Numbered from the stretch's first letter, positions 21,850-40,497 are shown. The stretch: 64,000 nucleotides of DNA from Achatina immaculata (GCA_009760885.1 CM019716.1:1370501-1434500), one strand, 5' to 3'. A program made the numbers and translations. Notes: generated by a model from the letters alone, not told the origin.

Positions 21850-24639
21850 TAAACAGATACATGTGGTATGGTTTATCATGTTATCTAGATACTGACCCAT
21901 GTGTTTTATATGAAATAGTAAATAGTCATGGTAAACCTGCTAATGGAGATGCCAGACTTCTGTAGTAATACCTAGCATGGTTAGGACTTTTGATCAGTCT
22001 TTATCCCGTTTATTGTGAACATTTTGAGTAAACTTTGACATTTAATATTCTGACAGAGCAATAGGTCGTGCAAGCCAGGAAGGTAAGGTTTACTCGAGAC
22101 TTTTCTGATGTTGCAGAATAATGCTTTTGATCCAGAGTGCTGCAGCCTTTGTTCAGCTCTAGCCTGTACGGAGAGTCATGCATACATCAGACTTGTCCCT
22201 CTTGTTATTGCTAATGTTGCAGTGGATTGCTAGATATAGCAGTGACCATGGCCTGCTCTAGAAAACTAGTGGGTGTTTTAACAAAATTAAACAAGAAGTT
22301 TGCTTTTTTTTTTTCTTTACATTCTAATTGATAGTTTATTTTAAAAACTGTTAACTAATACTTTCTTTGTTTTGTTTTTTTTTTAGCCAGACTTGGATAA
22401 ATTGCTTGATTTTTCTAAACTGTAGAAGCTTTATTTATTTTTTTTTCTAGATACAGGCATTCTGTGTAAATTTTTTTTTTTTTTTGGCTAAAAAGTAAAT
22501 AGAGATTTTTTAAACAGAGGCTTATGGATATTTTATTTCTGTATTTTTAGTATTAAATTTCTTGTCCTGATCTTGCTTGTGCCCCCTCATCAGAGTAAGA
22601 CTGTTTGATTCTCATTTTTTGGGACATGAATGTGACCGCAGAGGGAAGATAAATTTATACGAGGTGTGCTATACTTTCCAGATATTTTGTGAACATTTGC
22701 TTTGATGTTTCTGTCCCCCTGAGTTAGGGTTTCTAATGTTCGTCTGAGCATTGTCGTGTATATGTGGTCCGTATAGATTAGACTAACTCAGTGTGCAAGT
22801 GGAATCTCTGTGTATTAATCTGCCTTCAACTTGTTGTTAACATTATTCTCCGTATTTAATTTCGACCCTCAATGTGTGGATAAATTACAGCTCAGAATAT
22901 TGCCAAATCTGGAGATAAGGTAATTCATAGAATGTTGAGTTGTGTTTGAATATTGAATGACTGAAATTGTAGAAGAGAAGAATTATTAATTTATAGAATG
23001 TTTATACAAAATGAAGTGTTAATTTGCACAGATATTTTCATACATGTACATGTTTACATTGTAGAACAAACTAAAGAACAATCTTCATTTGGAAGGAATT
23101 GAGGCTGTCATGCATGTCCAACCATTTTTCTGTTTGCAGACTTGGACATGCAAGTCTGACCAATATTTTCTTTACAGACTTAAACGTGCAGTTCCGGCCA
23201 ACATTATGTTCTTTGCAAATAATTTAGAAATGTATGAAAATGCCGAGATTTATTTGTAAATTATGGAAGAAATTTTACTTTGTGAGATTTGTTTTATGCG
23301 AGGAAACATCTTTGTAATTAAGCATATATATGTTTGCCTGCTGGTTTATGATTTCTTTGTTATTTGAATTGTGTGGACAGTGGCAGTGCTATGACCGTCT
23401 TCATTTTGAAATGTTGGGAGTATGAATACTACTAGTTTCTGAATGGTCATGTGCTGTGGGCATCAGCAGTCCCTCCCAGAAGAAATCAGTGTGTCATATA
23501 ACTCATGTGTTTATTATTTGTTTAATTTTGTAACTGCATGAATAGCCCACATCACTCAGGTTTGTCACTTCTGCGGGCTGCTTGGCTCAGAGTAGTGTCT
23601 AACATAGAAAATTATATTTATAAACATACATTGCTTACTGAAGTTATTGAATATGTGTTTATGCTTTGTAAAGACAATTGATTCTAGGATTACTGTGTTT
23701 ATATATGAAAATAAATGGCATTGGGACCTTCAGTTTTCAGCAACTTTAGGGGCAGGTTTTTATATACATATACTGTGAATATTAGTGGAATTGAAACTGT
23801 GTCCAAGAAGATGATAAGGTGGAGAAAAGGGTTTAGGCCAGATTAAAAGTCGAGGCACTGAAACTTTTTGATGCTTACTTTATGAGCAGCCATGTCAGGC
23901 TTCTGAGTTGCTCCACTACAGCTGACTATAATCATAACTTAGTGTAACACATAGAGCACGCTCAGAAGCAAAGATAAGAAATTCTTCGCTGTCATTAAAT
24001 TTATCCATGTATTAATTTTTTTTTCCTAGCTTGCATTCAACATTCCTTTCTGATTGTCTGTGAGAGATGTTTTGTAGTTTTCTAAATGTTGATTTGTTTG
24101 CTGCTGTCCTTAGTCTTGTGTTGCTTTATAATGGTTGTGAGATCCAGAAATGTTTGTTAAAACTTTTGTTCCCCTCCTTTTTGCTGGTAGTTATGTCTAC
24201 TTTGTTACAGTAACTTAATCAGCCAAAACTGTGGGAAGAGTTGTTTTAGATGCAGAACATTGAGTTCTTACCACCTATGTGACATACCCATACATCTAAA
24301 GAGTATGGTTGTAGTTTTACAATACAAAACAAAAAATACATGAAGGAAAGATCTTTTCTGTGGAAATTTTATATTACTTCGCATTAGTTTCTTTCCTTTC
24401 TGTTGTTCCTGAGAAAAGTTGCTAAAGTATATGCTGCACATTTTTTTCTTCCACTTTTTGCCTGGTCATGCTTTTTTAAAATTTCACTGTAATCCCTCAC
24501 CCACCTGCACTTTGTTTGCCTGGTTTATCAGGCCATCATTTGACACATTTCCCATTAGTCATTGTTAACTTTATGCTCATACCTACATGTGTCACGATTG
24601 TTACATAGATACCATTACAGAATTTGTGTCATGAGTAAT

Positions 24640-25035
24640 GAACATAGATTGGTGTATGGTTCAGTTTTACAAAAAAGATAAGAGTGAGGAAAGTGGACAG
24701 AAAGCAACATGAGCACATACAAATAAAGAATGTACAACAATCCAATATTTGGCAAAAGCCTTTTTCAAGGATCATGTACAAAAACAACACAGCAGATAAA
24801 AACACAAAATATGGACTTATACCTTAAGACATGGCCAAGTCTATATCTTTCATCCATTTTTTGATGTTTTTATCTGTTTTGTTGTTTTTGTATGCGATCC
24901 TTCAAAAAAGGCTTTTGCCAAAATGTACATTCTTCGTTTCATGTACTGATCTTGCTTTCTGTCCACTTTCCTCACTCCTCTATCATTTTTGTAAAACAGA
25001 ACCATACACCAATATATTTTCATTACTAGAACATT
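24640..25035. repeat. Long inverted repeat (arms ~165-170 bp)
   Basis: The left arm from ATTGGTGTATGGTTC (about 24650) to AGCAGATAAAAACAC pairs with the right arm from ATGTTTTTATCTG to GAACCATACACCAAT (about 25014). Matching inner landmarks are TTGGCAAAAGCCTTTTTC against AAAAAAGGCTTTTGCCAA, and GTGGACAGAAAGCA against TGCTTTCTGTCCAC. The spacer is about 50 bp. It could form a large cruciform or, if transcribed, a hairpin RNA. Confidence 0.85.
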
Positions 25036-27699
25036 TTACCACAGTCATCTCTTGTGTCATGAGTAACTATAACCAGACTCACTTAAGACTGCCTGCCTGT
25101 GCTCCCAAAAGTTGTCATTTTGATTCTGTGTGAAATATATTGGATGTCATAGCTGTTGTTATGGAAGATGAATTCACCTGATTTTTTTTTTTTGTTTCTG
25201 CTAATTTTTTTGTCACTGGGTTGATCAGTGAATTGGCTGTGACCATGTTGCTGCATAATTTTTGTTTGTTTTTTTTGGTATTAATTTGTTGCTAAATGTC
25301 ATGACTTGGGCCTCAGCTTGTTTAAAAACATCAGTTCATATAACATTATCTTGTGTGTAGTGTTTAATTTTCTGTATTATTTCCATTAATATTATAACAG
25401 TAGACCTAGTATTTTGTAGTTCAGCATTTAAGCTTGTTTGAACTCTCATTACATGTGTATACTGTCACCATTTATTGCCAGTGAGATGAAAGCATTTGTT
25501 GTAAAGTTGCTAGTTTGAAGGAAAATCTAACTATTCTAGCATGTATGGCTCCATGTTAGATTGTGTTTATATTTTAGCGAGAATTCATATTTGGGACCTG
25601 GAAATAAAGATCCAAGAGTAACCAGTTTTGAAAGAGTTTCACCATGTGTTTGCTATTATGTTACATATTTATCATCACCACCACCACCACCACTTTATGT
25701 TATACAAGATAGCGCTCTGAAAGGTGATTTTAGTTTTTCTTGGACGTCCTTTTGCTTTAATTCTTAGACTACCAAAAGCTGTTTAATTCTTGACCTACCA
25801 GACAATATCCATGGCACATGAATGTTTTTTTTTTAATTTAAAAAAAAAGAAATTGCTGCAGTGCTTACTGGGAAATAAAGGCATACCTATTTTTTTGGCA
25901 ATTGCAGCACTGTAATACTAGGAGCCCCTTACTATAGATCAGAACCATATGACTGCTTTTTTATTGTTTTGAAAAACCATTCAAGTGGCCTATGGTTGAT
26001 CAAGAGTTTTGATTAAAAAGAAAAATATCAGTTGTTCAGGGAGTACTATTAGTATTTTTCACATTTCACACTACTACAGAATGCCTGACGAAAACATTAA
26101 AATATCTGCGTTTGGTTTCCTTCCATTTGAGCTTTACTGCCTTTATTTTCATACGTCTGTTCATAAAAAAGAAATATGTTTTTAATATTTAAGATATTGT
26201 TTCTTTAAATTAGCACATCATCAATGCTTCTCCAATACTTTCATATATGGAAGCTTGTGAATTTTTTTAAAAAATGTTTAAAAATTAATTTCTCTATTTC
26301 TGGTGCACCGCCTAGCAACGTTCTTCAAAATATTCTGCAGATTTTTAAGGGAGAAAAAGATATCTTAAAAACTCAAAAAAATACATCTTTGTTATGGGGA
26401 ATAAAGAAAACAAAATGTTTTCAAGTCAGTGTTGACAAGTTTGCGCAAAGCCTTCAGTGCACGCAGCTTTACTAACGCTGTTAACACCTGCATCTACTTC
26501 TCAGACACACAGACTGTAGGTAAGAATTTTCTAAAATCTGTATTGCTGGCACCAAGTAACTTGCTTAACTGTCTGAGCGTCACAAATGATCCTAGAGAGA
26601 CAATTTTTGTTTTTTGGGCAAGAAAATTTAGGGAAAAAGAAAACCAAACCGCATTGCCTTCATAAATAAAATTTCAGTTTGTCTTGTCTGTATTTTATCC
26701 TCTTCTTGTGTGAGTTTTTACAGAATATCAGAATCTGGTTACTTTTAGTAATCTTTCTCACCCAGTACAGCAGTTTTGAAAGTTCATATTTGAAATTTGC
26801 TTCACAAGTCATTATTTTTATTTTTGCTTATAATACCACAGACTCTCCCTAACTCCTGGACAGATGCTATAGTTTGTAGCATTCCATGGCACATTCATTG
26901 CTTTAGAGTAGCATAATTTACATTCTTGTTATTTTACGTGTATTCTAGATATTTTAATTTCAACACGTGAAAATTTTCCTACTCTGTTCTATTCATTCCT
27001 TTTTGTCCTCTGCCCAAAGTTATACGAGTGATATTTTTTGTGTTATGAATTTAGAACATAAATAATATGTATATGTGTTCATTACCTGCCTATGTTGTTT
27101 CATGTGTATTTTTGTGGTTGTGCATTCATTATTGCATCGGGAAATAATAATATAAGGCAAAGGATTTAAGGCTGATGGTCACAGCATTTTCAAAAAGTTC
27201 AGAAATTTGCAGAGACTGTTAGCTACCCTATAGGAAGCTATGTCAGAATTATGAAGTACCTCTTTATGATGTAGCTTTATATAACAGGTTAGTCAGCATC
27301 ATCAGTTTGTAAAGAAATATCATATAACATTTCTGTTTGTTATCATGTAGTGCTGGATATTCGTATCAGTAGCTCACCCAGGTAAAGTGATATGAGGTTG
27401 GCCACATTAAAAAAAAAAAAAAAACAATGATTAGATACTATTCTGGAATTGATCAGCTAGGTAAGAGAGTTCACCGATTGCCATGTTGAGTGGAGCCTAC
27501 TTTATGGCAACAAGCTACTGTGTACAAATTGGATAAAAATTTGTGCAAGTTTTTCTCACAGTTCTAGTCTTGTGTGGGTGAGGTCATGAGTCAGTGGTCT
27601 TCGCCTGTTCATTGGTCTCGAACCTTTCTCCGTGTTCTGTATGGCTGTTGCTTAGACTGTGGTCTTCCCATTAAATGTTCTGCTTTTTTTTTGCATGTT
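25036..27699. other. No gene recognised
   Basis: AT-rich, with a (CAC)n tract near 25675. Open frames here (for example 26224-26475) show no recognisable motif. Confidence 0.4.
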
Positions 27700-27930
27700 C
27701 ATTCATTCATACATTTGCATGTCCCTTGCGGAATTTTGCCTCCCAAACAGCACTCCTGTAGGCCTCTCGGTTGTAAGCAAGATGGTCTGCTGCTGCTGCA
27801 TCCATTTGCAGATCGTCAATGATGTCTTGCCATCTTCGTTTTGGTCTTCTTCTTCTTTCTTTTTCTTATTATGTATCCTTCCAATAGTCTTCTCTAAATT
27901 ATCATGACGTTTAATGTGTCCAAAATATGT
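27700..27930 (-). mobile_element. Family A LINE 3' fragment
   Basis: Colinear with 4976-5205 on the - strand, including CGGAATTTTGCCTCCCAAACAG and the ATTCATTCATACATTTGCATG end. About 230 bp with several small indels. Confidence 0.8.
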
Positions 27931-30518
27931 TTTGCATGTTCATAAATGCTGAATAATCTTTTTTCATTTAATTACATTTTTTTTCACTGGCTTTTGTTAG
28001 CCATTCACTGGTCATACTGTTAAAATCTATAATGGAATGTCCAACAAAATCTGAAAAAAGCAGGATAGACAATCTAGTAAAGTTTGTGTGGGATAAAATA
28101 ACACCACTCGATAGAACGTGGCTGAAATATTTACATCAGTGTTGAAGAGAGCAAATAATACAACATCAAGATGCTGCATAACATTTTTCTTACGTTTAGA
28201 GTGATGAAAAAAAACATGAACTTAGCTTAGCCGATTTTTTTTTTCCCTACACAAAAACCGTTAAGTAACTTGTATATAAAGCTCTTCAGTGTGATATGAA
28301 TAACAGAAACATCAGACCTTGGTAAAATTACTGCAACAGAATTTTTAAAAAAGGAAAGAAAGAAAAATTGATGTAGGATTGAAAGGTCAAATATGTAAAA
28401 GCTGTCACTGTCAAAGGTTAAGTTAAGAGCTAAATATGCCGCTAGTCTGTCCGTCATATCAATAATTATCGTTATGTTGCAAATGCAGATTTAATTTATG
28501 TTTGACCTTTCGACCAGTTATGTTTTGAAGACCAGCTCTGGGACTATACCTAGTTTGAGAAAGAGTCAATTTTGCTCAGCATTACACTCCTTTATGTGCA
28601 CAAGCCTTTAAAAGAGTATTATATTATGTGTACATGACTCAAAAAACAAATCTCAAGAGTCATTTACATTAAGAAGCTAACTAAATACAAATCTTTCATT
28701 GGTAATCCTGTGTACTATTTATATTTTCTTGTGCCCCCGTACTGTGGATAAGGTGAGTGAGTGTTGTGTATTTGTTGTACAGCATTTACTGTGTTTTGTG
28801 ATTTTTCTGTCGCAGTCTAAATTTGCAGCCTAGGACACTGCATAGATGTAAGGAAAAAAGTCGGGGATAAAACAAAGATGCTCTATAGGGTTTTCATGTG
28901 CATTCTAAGGTACAAACTGCTGGGCTGCATTGTAAATCTCAATTTTTTTTTTTCTTTTAACAGTCCCTGGATTTATGAGTTTTCACTCATTCCACTGTGC
29001 CAATATTTTTTTGCACATATTTTTGCCCTGAAGTTATTTGTGCTATATTCTAAGGTACCAAAAAAAAAAAGTTTTTTCAACCTATCTGAGGAGTCTTGCT
29101 CTTAATTATTACAGACAAGCAAATGTTATTACAAGTTAAAACATCAACATCCTCATTCTACTGTGTGGTTTCCCTTAGGTTTAACAATATAATACATGCA
29201 GATCCCATGTATGGTTTGAGGCCAAGACTATAGTCTGGAGAGAAAACAAAATGCACTGTTCTTGCAAATCTAACTTTTCATAAGGCCAAAACCCAACACA
29301 GAAATAACATTCTGTCCTATGTGACTCTCATAATCATGATAATAAGAGATTGCACCAACTCTCCTTACCTAAAACACATGTAGCAAGGCCTATTTGTTTA
29401 GCATTGCTGTAACAATGATGCTTACATGTGTGTGAGTTAAGCAATGTGATGTCTTTTGAACTCATAAAGTTTTGTATTTAGACATGACCAAAGTTCTTAT
29501 GTGCCACAACAACAGAGAAATATACTGTGCATGAACACAACATGGTACGGGGCACGCACCATAATATATGTAATCAGAATGAGTTCATTACATTAAACAG
29601 CTGCTATGACACTGTGTAGACTTCTCCATATTGGACAGAGTCCAAGTCTATCTAGTATACACTTCATGTAAGGTATATTACAAACATGCCAATAAGAATG
29701 AGATAACTGAGCTCCAGAATGTAGGTCAATTTACTCCTGACAACTGATGCAGCAAATGAGGTGGTCTGCAACCCACTTTATCCATCTTGAGAAGTCTGGG
29801 ACATGCAAATGCTTGACAATAGCTTAATCTTCAATCTCACAACATATATTAATAACACAGTGCCTGGTAATATTTATGTCATTCAGTGGTTGGCATTATC
29901 TCTTGACTTCGCCTTCCTTGTGCTTTTCAGTGCTGAGGGAGCAGATAGGCATCTTGATAACGCTCGACAATTTGCTTTATATAAAGCGATATTAAAATTT
30001 CTGCAGTTTCCTCCCTCCATCTCTTACATGGGTAGCCTCTCTCACTGTTTCCTACAGACGTCTGTTGCAGACCGAAAAATACTGCCCTTCACTTGTCAAC
30101 GTGGGACACAAGTGGCCTACCTAACTGCTTCTGGCCCCTGCTAGAAATTGTCCTGAATCTATTAAGACACACATAAATGTAAATGCTAGAAAAGCTTGCT
30201 CCGAGATTTTTTAGCATTAAAAGAAGGCAAGATTGTATTTCCACAAATCTGACAGCATGTTGAATATACTACAGGTGTCTGCCCACACCTTATCACAGGT
30301 CAATCTTTAGCAACTTATGTGTGGATAACAGTGACAACAACAGTAAAGTGTCTCCATGGCATATGTTTTGGTTATTTACTAAATTCTAAGTCAGAATTAT
30401 TTCCCTTAAGCCAGCATGTAAAGCATTCTTCCTGAGAAACAATTGGGTTTTATAGATTGCCAGACAATCTTTAGTTTGACACTATTTTTTAAATTACTTT
30501 AAGTTTACCGTGATAGTG
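27931..30518. other. No gene recognised
   Basis: AT-rich DNA without conserved frames. The 113-codon frame at 29803-30144 starts inside non-coding-looking sequence and has no motif that I recognise. Confidence 0.4.
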
Positions 30519-30745
30519 CGTTTTGAAAATAACTGCACTAATCCAGTATTGATTCTGGTATCATAGTGATATCTTAATGACTGCAGTATCTAGCCACATC
30601 TACCTGTGTACGTGTGCTGAAGCCTGCTGTTGTGTAACGTTCACTGTATTCAGTCTGTCTGTGTATTCATTTGTAAAGCACACATTACGATATCACGATA
30701 CCAGAATCGATACTGGGTTAGTGCAGTTACTTATGGAACACCCTG
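30519..30745. mobile_element. Short inverted-repeat MITE
   Basis: The left AACTGCACTAATCCAGTATT and the right, reversed, AACTGCACTAACCCAGTATC continue into matching ATTCTGGTATCRTRGTGATATC, so the arms match over about 45 bp. The right outer end reads, reversed, CAGGGTGTTCCATAAGT, a typical Tc1/mariner-type MITE terminus. No coding capacity. Confidence 0.65.
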
Positions 30746-32757
30746 TACAATCTATCCATATAAAATAATTGTTCAATTGTATTCATACATATAATAATTT
30801 TGATATATGACTTCTTCAGTTTCCCCTCTGGGTCAGATGGCACACCTACTTTGAGACGGACACCTGTCATCAATGAGCTCACAGAATGCACAAAGATGTG
30901 ACTACAGAAAGCCAAAAAGGTCATATTTTCTCGGAACTGTGTTGCTGAATGTCTTCCACATCAAGTGTTATGGAAACTTTTCCTTATCGTGGACTTAATT
31001 CCTGACTTTTTTTTTTTTGTTTCTGCTTATGTTAATTTATTTCACATACTGCCTAATGTAAAACTTATATGTCCATGTGCAGCAATAATAAGAAAGCTTC
31101 CCAAAAGTGTTACTGAAAAGACTTCAGAAAGTTTTGCCCCCAGTAATGTTCAATATTTGCTGACCTATGTAGTCAGCCTTGGCATCTGATTCTAGATGTA
31201 AGGTAAAAGTTATGGGGCTGCTAAGAAAGCTGTAGATTGGAATCCAAGTTCAGCACAGAACTTTGAAGAAGAGCTATTAAGAATGCAGAAAATAAGAAAC
31301 AAGAATGCAGAAAATAAGAAACAATGTTGCTGCTTAATTGTCCTATTAACCCGGTTTTATGTAGCAAAGTAGAGATTTTGTGGGTATAAATATTTCTCTT
31401 AGTAAATTAGTAGACACACATAGCATAAGGCATCAATTATAATTATACATTGCTTTAAAAATCTAGATCAAATTATTATTCCTTAGAGATCTCAGTTGCT
31501 TTCACAGTAAATCATCTGCCTATGAAAGCTTGGTAGCTTTACGTTTTCTTTTTGTCAAGTAGATGACGACTTGTAGGGTACCCCCCCCCCCAACCCACTA
31601 CTTAATGTTACAGAACTAATTCTAATATGTGACTCATGTTGTTGAACTTTTTTACTGCAGAACAAGCTTTTCATGTGAACAAATGTTATATTTATATTTT
31701 AATACGAACAAAATTTACTAGAACAACTGTAATGAAGTTTGTATTTTTAGACTATGGTGCTTGCTGCATTACTATGACCATAACAAATGTCTTCTTCCCA
31801 CAGTTATTTTTATCTAGTGTTTTCCTCTGATTATTAATGGATAAATCAGAACCACACAATATGTCTACCTCTGTTTTAAAAAAAAAAAAAAATCCTATCT
31901 GACATTCTTCTGTGTATAAAATCAAATCCACATCATCATGATAATAAATGAAACATCTCAGGTTTCATTTGTACATGACTATGAGCACACTGTGCTCCTG
32001 TGAAACTGGTCATCTTCATCATTCCTCATTATATTCTAATCTCCATCCTTGAGCCTTCCTTTCTGTCAGTCTACTGTCCTGCATCTAATTTCACTTGCCT
32101 TATCAAGATTACTCACTTCAGTTCATGTATGTCTGTGTGATAGTTGCAGTCATTTTGTGAAAACACCTGTTAGTGCCATATTTTATACAAATAATACAGT
32201 GCCCATATGTCTGGCACTTTACCTTAGGTTTATTAGAGCATAAAGTTTATTTATATGAGTTTCCTCACTGGGTATGTTTACCTGCAGTGGCAGTCCTTAC
32301 CAGTGACAAGCCTAGGGAGGGTCTGAAATATGACAGCTGATCTGACTTGGTTTTTGTTATGTACATAGCAAAATTGATGAATCTGACACTGGTGATTGCT
32401 AAAGGACAGACCATATGTCTCATATCTGTCTCAACTGTTCTGCAGTTATAAATGTTAATTAATAACAGAAGGTGGGAGATTCTGAATTATGTATATGGAA
32501 ATGCTTATTTAACTGACAAATGACTTCATAATTTGCAAACTTCAACTCTGCAGTGTAGTGTAGCCACTGGGATTAGATTGCTGATGTCATCCTTGCTCAT
32601 AAAATAAACATTACACCTACACAACTGTCTCACTCATTTCTTGGCAACCAGCTATGAGTTTTGTACTTCTTTCATCTCTTTGTGTGTAATATGCAACTGT
32701 AAGATTGTAACGTTACAATTAAATTTCCTGTTTGATCAGTGCAGGAAGGCCAATGAA
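30746..32757. other. No gene recognised
   Basis: AT-rich. A 22-bp tandem duplication AAGAATGCAGAAAATAAGAA lies at 31278-31322 and a C-tract near 31580. Nothing else supported. Confidence 0.4.
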
Positions 32758-33450
32758 CGTGGTGTATCTAAAAAGTTTGGTGAATGAAACAGAAGATACA
32801 AATAAATTATCTTTATTGGCCTTCAAAATAATCACCATCCTTCACAACACACTTTTGGCACTGATCATAAAGCTTTTGGAAACTGTCAGCAAAGGCCTCT
32901 TTAGGAACGGATCACAGAACTGCTGTCACACACGTTCTTGGACTGCTGCCACGTCTGCCTTTCTTGACGCTTTTCAAGCAGGGAAACAGAAAGAAGATTC
33001 CAGATCAAACTGATGGCACCAGGTCTCATCCCCTGTAATGATGGTTCGTAGAAAGGATGGATCCTGGCCAGCATTTGTTGCACTTGCTCAATAATATCTG
33101 TGTTTCTGCTTGTTGACAGCCGACCTGAACATGGCTCATCCTCAGTTGCTTCCTTCCCATAGTGAAAGCATTTGAACCAATCATACATTTGCACCACCAT
33201 TTCATGCATCTCCATTTTCCCCATTTTGTAGCAGAACTTGATGTTCACTTGTTGCTCCAATGCATTGTAACCTTACCTCTCAAACTGGTATTTGACCGCC
33301 CACGGCAGGTTTACCATGTCAGTCACGTGCACGCCACGCTAGGTGGCGCTTCTCAATGTGTCTCTGTATAGTCATGTGCATGGCCACGCACCTAGCCTCA
33401 TGTTGCCGTTGAAATATCTGACCATCCACAGAACTTTTTAGACACACTCT
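32758..33450 (-). mobile_element. mariner-like relic with terminal inverted repeats, catalytic core deleted
   Basis: The termini match: left GTGTATCTAAAAAGTTTGG; right, reversed, GTGTGTCTAAAAAGTTCTG. The - strand frame 33260-32901 starts MEQQVNIKFCYKMGKMEMHE and continues through YDWFKCFHYGKEATEDEPCS, then GRLSTSRNTDIIEQVQQML, the DNA-binding N-terminus of mariner transposases. Near the left end a C-terminal remnant reads PKEAFADSFQKLYDQCQKCV, then GDYFEGQ. The DDD catalytic part between them is missing. Confidence 0.8.
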
Positions 33451-33851
33451 GCATGTGCAGAACACTTGGGGTTCTGATATAAAGCTCAATAAATATCTAC
33501 GTGCGTTTATTCAACTAACCCATTTTATCCAAATTACCTAGGAAGCACTGCTTCAGGTGCAACCACAGCACTCAGCATTGTAGAGTCAACTGTCAGGTCT
33601 AAGAGAAAACTACATTTCATGTCACAGCAGTGGAATGTTTGTAACAAGATTATATCTCAACTATCAGTGACAAATGGCAAAATATAAAAACGTCATTTGT
33701 ATTCATAAGATACATCAAAATGCAGCCTATTTCGACAGTGCTGTTCTAACTTTGTCATGACAGTAACCAAAACATCACAATCTGCTAAGCGTATCTCTCT
33801 CTCCCTTTCTCGCACATATTAAAAGTCTACATTTAAAATTATTTTGGTGCT

Positions 33852-33857
33852 TTTATT
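33852..33857 (-). terminator. RPS14: RPS14 polyadenylation signal
   Basis: AATAAA on the - strand, about 25 nt after the stop codon. It gives a very short 3'UTR, usual for ribosomal protein genes. Confidence 0.8.
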
Positions 33858-33881
33858 ATCACTTCCAAAACACTGCCATGT

Positions 33882-38476
<4,595 letters not shown>

Positions 38477-39264
38477 TCTGAAATATATGATAGTTGGTGA
38501 AGTTATACAATTCTGTTAATTACAGGAATAAGCATCATAACATTCATAACACACTGATGTCCACTCTGCTCTCCATTCTACCAACCATCAAAGGGTAACT
38601 CTGCTAATTGTTCCCATCATAAGCTGATTATGGGACAGTATGTTGCACACTATTAGTGGGCACCTGTTTTATGGTATTTTTATTGCTTCTAGTTCATTTT
38701 CTTCACATCAGCATTATCTTCATTCTCAATCTTATCATCCTGTTGTAGCATCATCAACAAAGCAGTCTGAACAGCATCTTTGTCCAGCATCACTGTGTCT
38801 TGTTTGCCCTATTGCCAGCTAGTCTGCAGTCTTGCTGACTCGTGTGGCTCAGGCACTACACCCGCATAAAACTTTGGACATTTGATTGGTTGATGTGCTC
38901 CACCATTAAGACTTCACAGAGTAACTGTACATATACTAATCCTGACTTAAATTCTATTTTCAATGATTATGCCAAAGAATGCATTCTCATCAGAGGATAG
39001 CAAACAAATCCTGGCCACGCCCATCATCATATACCGTTTCTAGTCAAATGTTGTGCCTAGGCAGGTCATTTCACATGCTATTTTTACTTCATGGACATTT
39101 ACCTGTGGTGTGTACAGTGTAATCCAGTGTACTTCACTAGCTAAATGTGTTAGGTGCAACTTTTACACCCTAAAACCAAGTGATGATGCCTTACTATTTT
39201 GTGCCCTAGGAATGGCTAAGCACTACATTCATCTGTTGTCTACATCCTATTCGGGCAGGGATTC

Positions 39265-39410
39265 TGCTAAATAAGTATTGCACACCCACTGCTTTTTAGT
39301 TGCTCTACAATAACTGACACAACCCGCTCCCTAGCCAACACAATGATGTGCCTCAACACCACAGTATTGGCTCAAAGAACACCAGTTCGCAATTCTAGGA
39401 GACAGAACAC
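39265..39410 (+). repeat. Family C repeat, partial copy
   Basis: GATTCTGCTAAATAAGTATTGCACACCCACTGC through CACCAGTTCGCAATT is colinear with 57413-57560 but diverged. Confidence 0.6.
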
Positions 39411-40449
39411 ATGACAAACATCGACTTTGGCCTCAGCTACAAACTCTAGTGTTTGTTTCAGGGACACAGAGTTTCTACATTACTTTTCTTTCACAAGACT
39501 GTTGTTTTCTCAACTATACAACCCACAGTATAGTTGGATATGTTCTATCATTTCTGATTTATTGCATGAAAATGTTGGACTTTCATATTTTTATATGTGA
39601 TCTTTCAATCTGCAGTGCCCTGTTCTAATTACATAAATGACTATTTAGTCTTTTCTTTATTTTGTCTAATGATAGCACTGGCCCTGCCTACAACCTCTAA
39701 ATGACTTCACCATCCACTGCAAGCCAAAAGGTAGGAAATGACAGGTTTACTACTGCACTGATTTACACTTCTTTATTCTGCTTTGGAAACCACTTTAGTT
39801 CATCTGCATAATATCTGACACCCACGATCTAAGATGCCAAAAAATTATAAGATCATTACAGCCCTGGAGCTAGAGATTTCGTGAGTTTCAACAAGTCATC
39901 CATGCAAGAATGTCGAGTTTCAAAAATCATCTATGCAAGAATGCTCAGTCTATGAAAATTATTTCCAACAATCTGACCACCAAGTGTCTGCTTACAACAA
40001 TACTGACTCCTCGATGTTTTATAACTTTTGAAAGTATGATGAGCTTTATTAACAGGAAAATTAAAACTCTTGTCTTAAATGAAAGGACTCGCACATTCAC
40101 ACTAATTTATATTTTGCAATTTTCTAATTTTTCTATAAGGTTGATGACTTTCCTTTTCACTATCTATTCTCTCTTCCTCGCCCTCTTCCCTTTTAAATGT
40201 GATTATACGACGAATGACTATATTACTGAAAAACGTAATTCAGCTGAATAACAAACTGCAAGCTTTGCCGTCCATATTTATACAGCACATATCCCACGTG
40301 CTTGACAAATTTAGCTTTTTTTCTCAAGTCATGAAAGTGGCTACACTTTATATTTTCGTTAGTTTCAATGCTTATTTGCTACGAAAATCAAATGTGTTGA
40401 TAATTCCCTGAACTGTTGAGATTCTCTTATTAATTATGTCAGATTTTAC

Positions 40450-40497
40450 CTTCTATGTTTGTCGGCGTCCGTTAATTCTAACAGCACAAATAGAAAG
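40450..40497 (-). other. RPS14: Probable RPS14 non-coding first exon with 5'TOP-like start
   Basis: On the - strand a pyrimidine tract CTTCCTTTCTATTT precedes a short GC-richer stretch (GGACGCCGACAAACATAGAAG) that ends in a good donor GTAAAATC (40449 downward). The acceptor one base before the ATG requires such an exon. The 5'TOP tract is the usual start of ribosomal protein mRNAs. The exact start nucleotide, about 40497, is inferred. Confidence 0.55.

Larger units (their letters stand above)
19136..24639. other. Intergenic stretch, no gene recognised
   Basis: Mostly unique AT-rich DNA. Two pieces (20345-20390 and 20654-20700) repeat GAGAATCCTGATC and GGTGAAGGCAGCAAG 310 bp apart. A LINE 3' scrap and a possible hAT-like relic are listed separately. 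Confidence 0.4.

Noticed and set aside
29803..30144. 113-codon + strand frame as a possible gene
   Set aside because: No family motif, no splice partners, and composition like the AT-rich surroundings.
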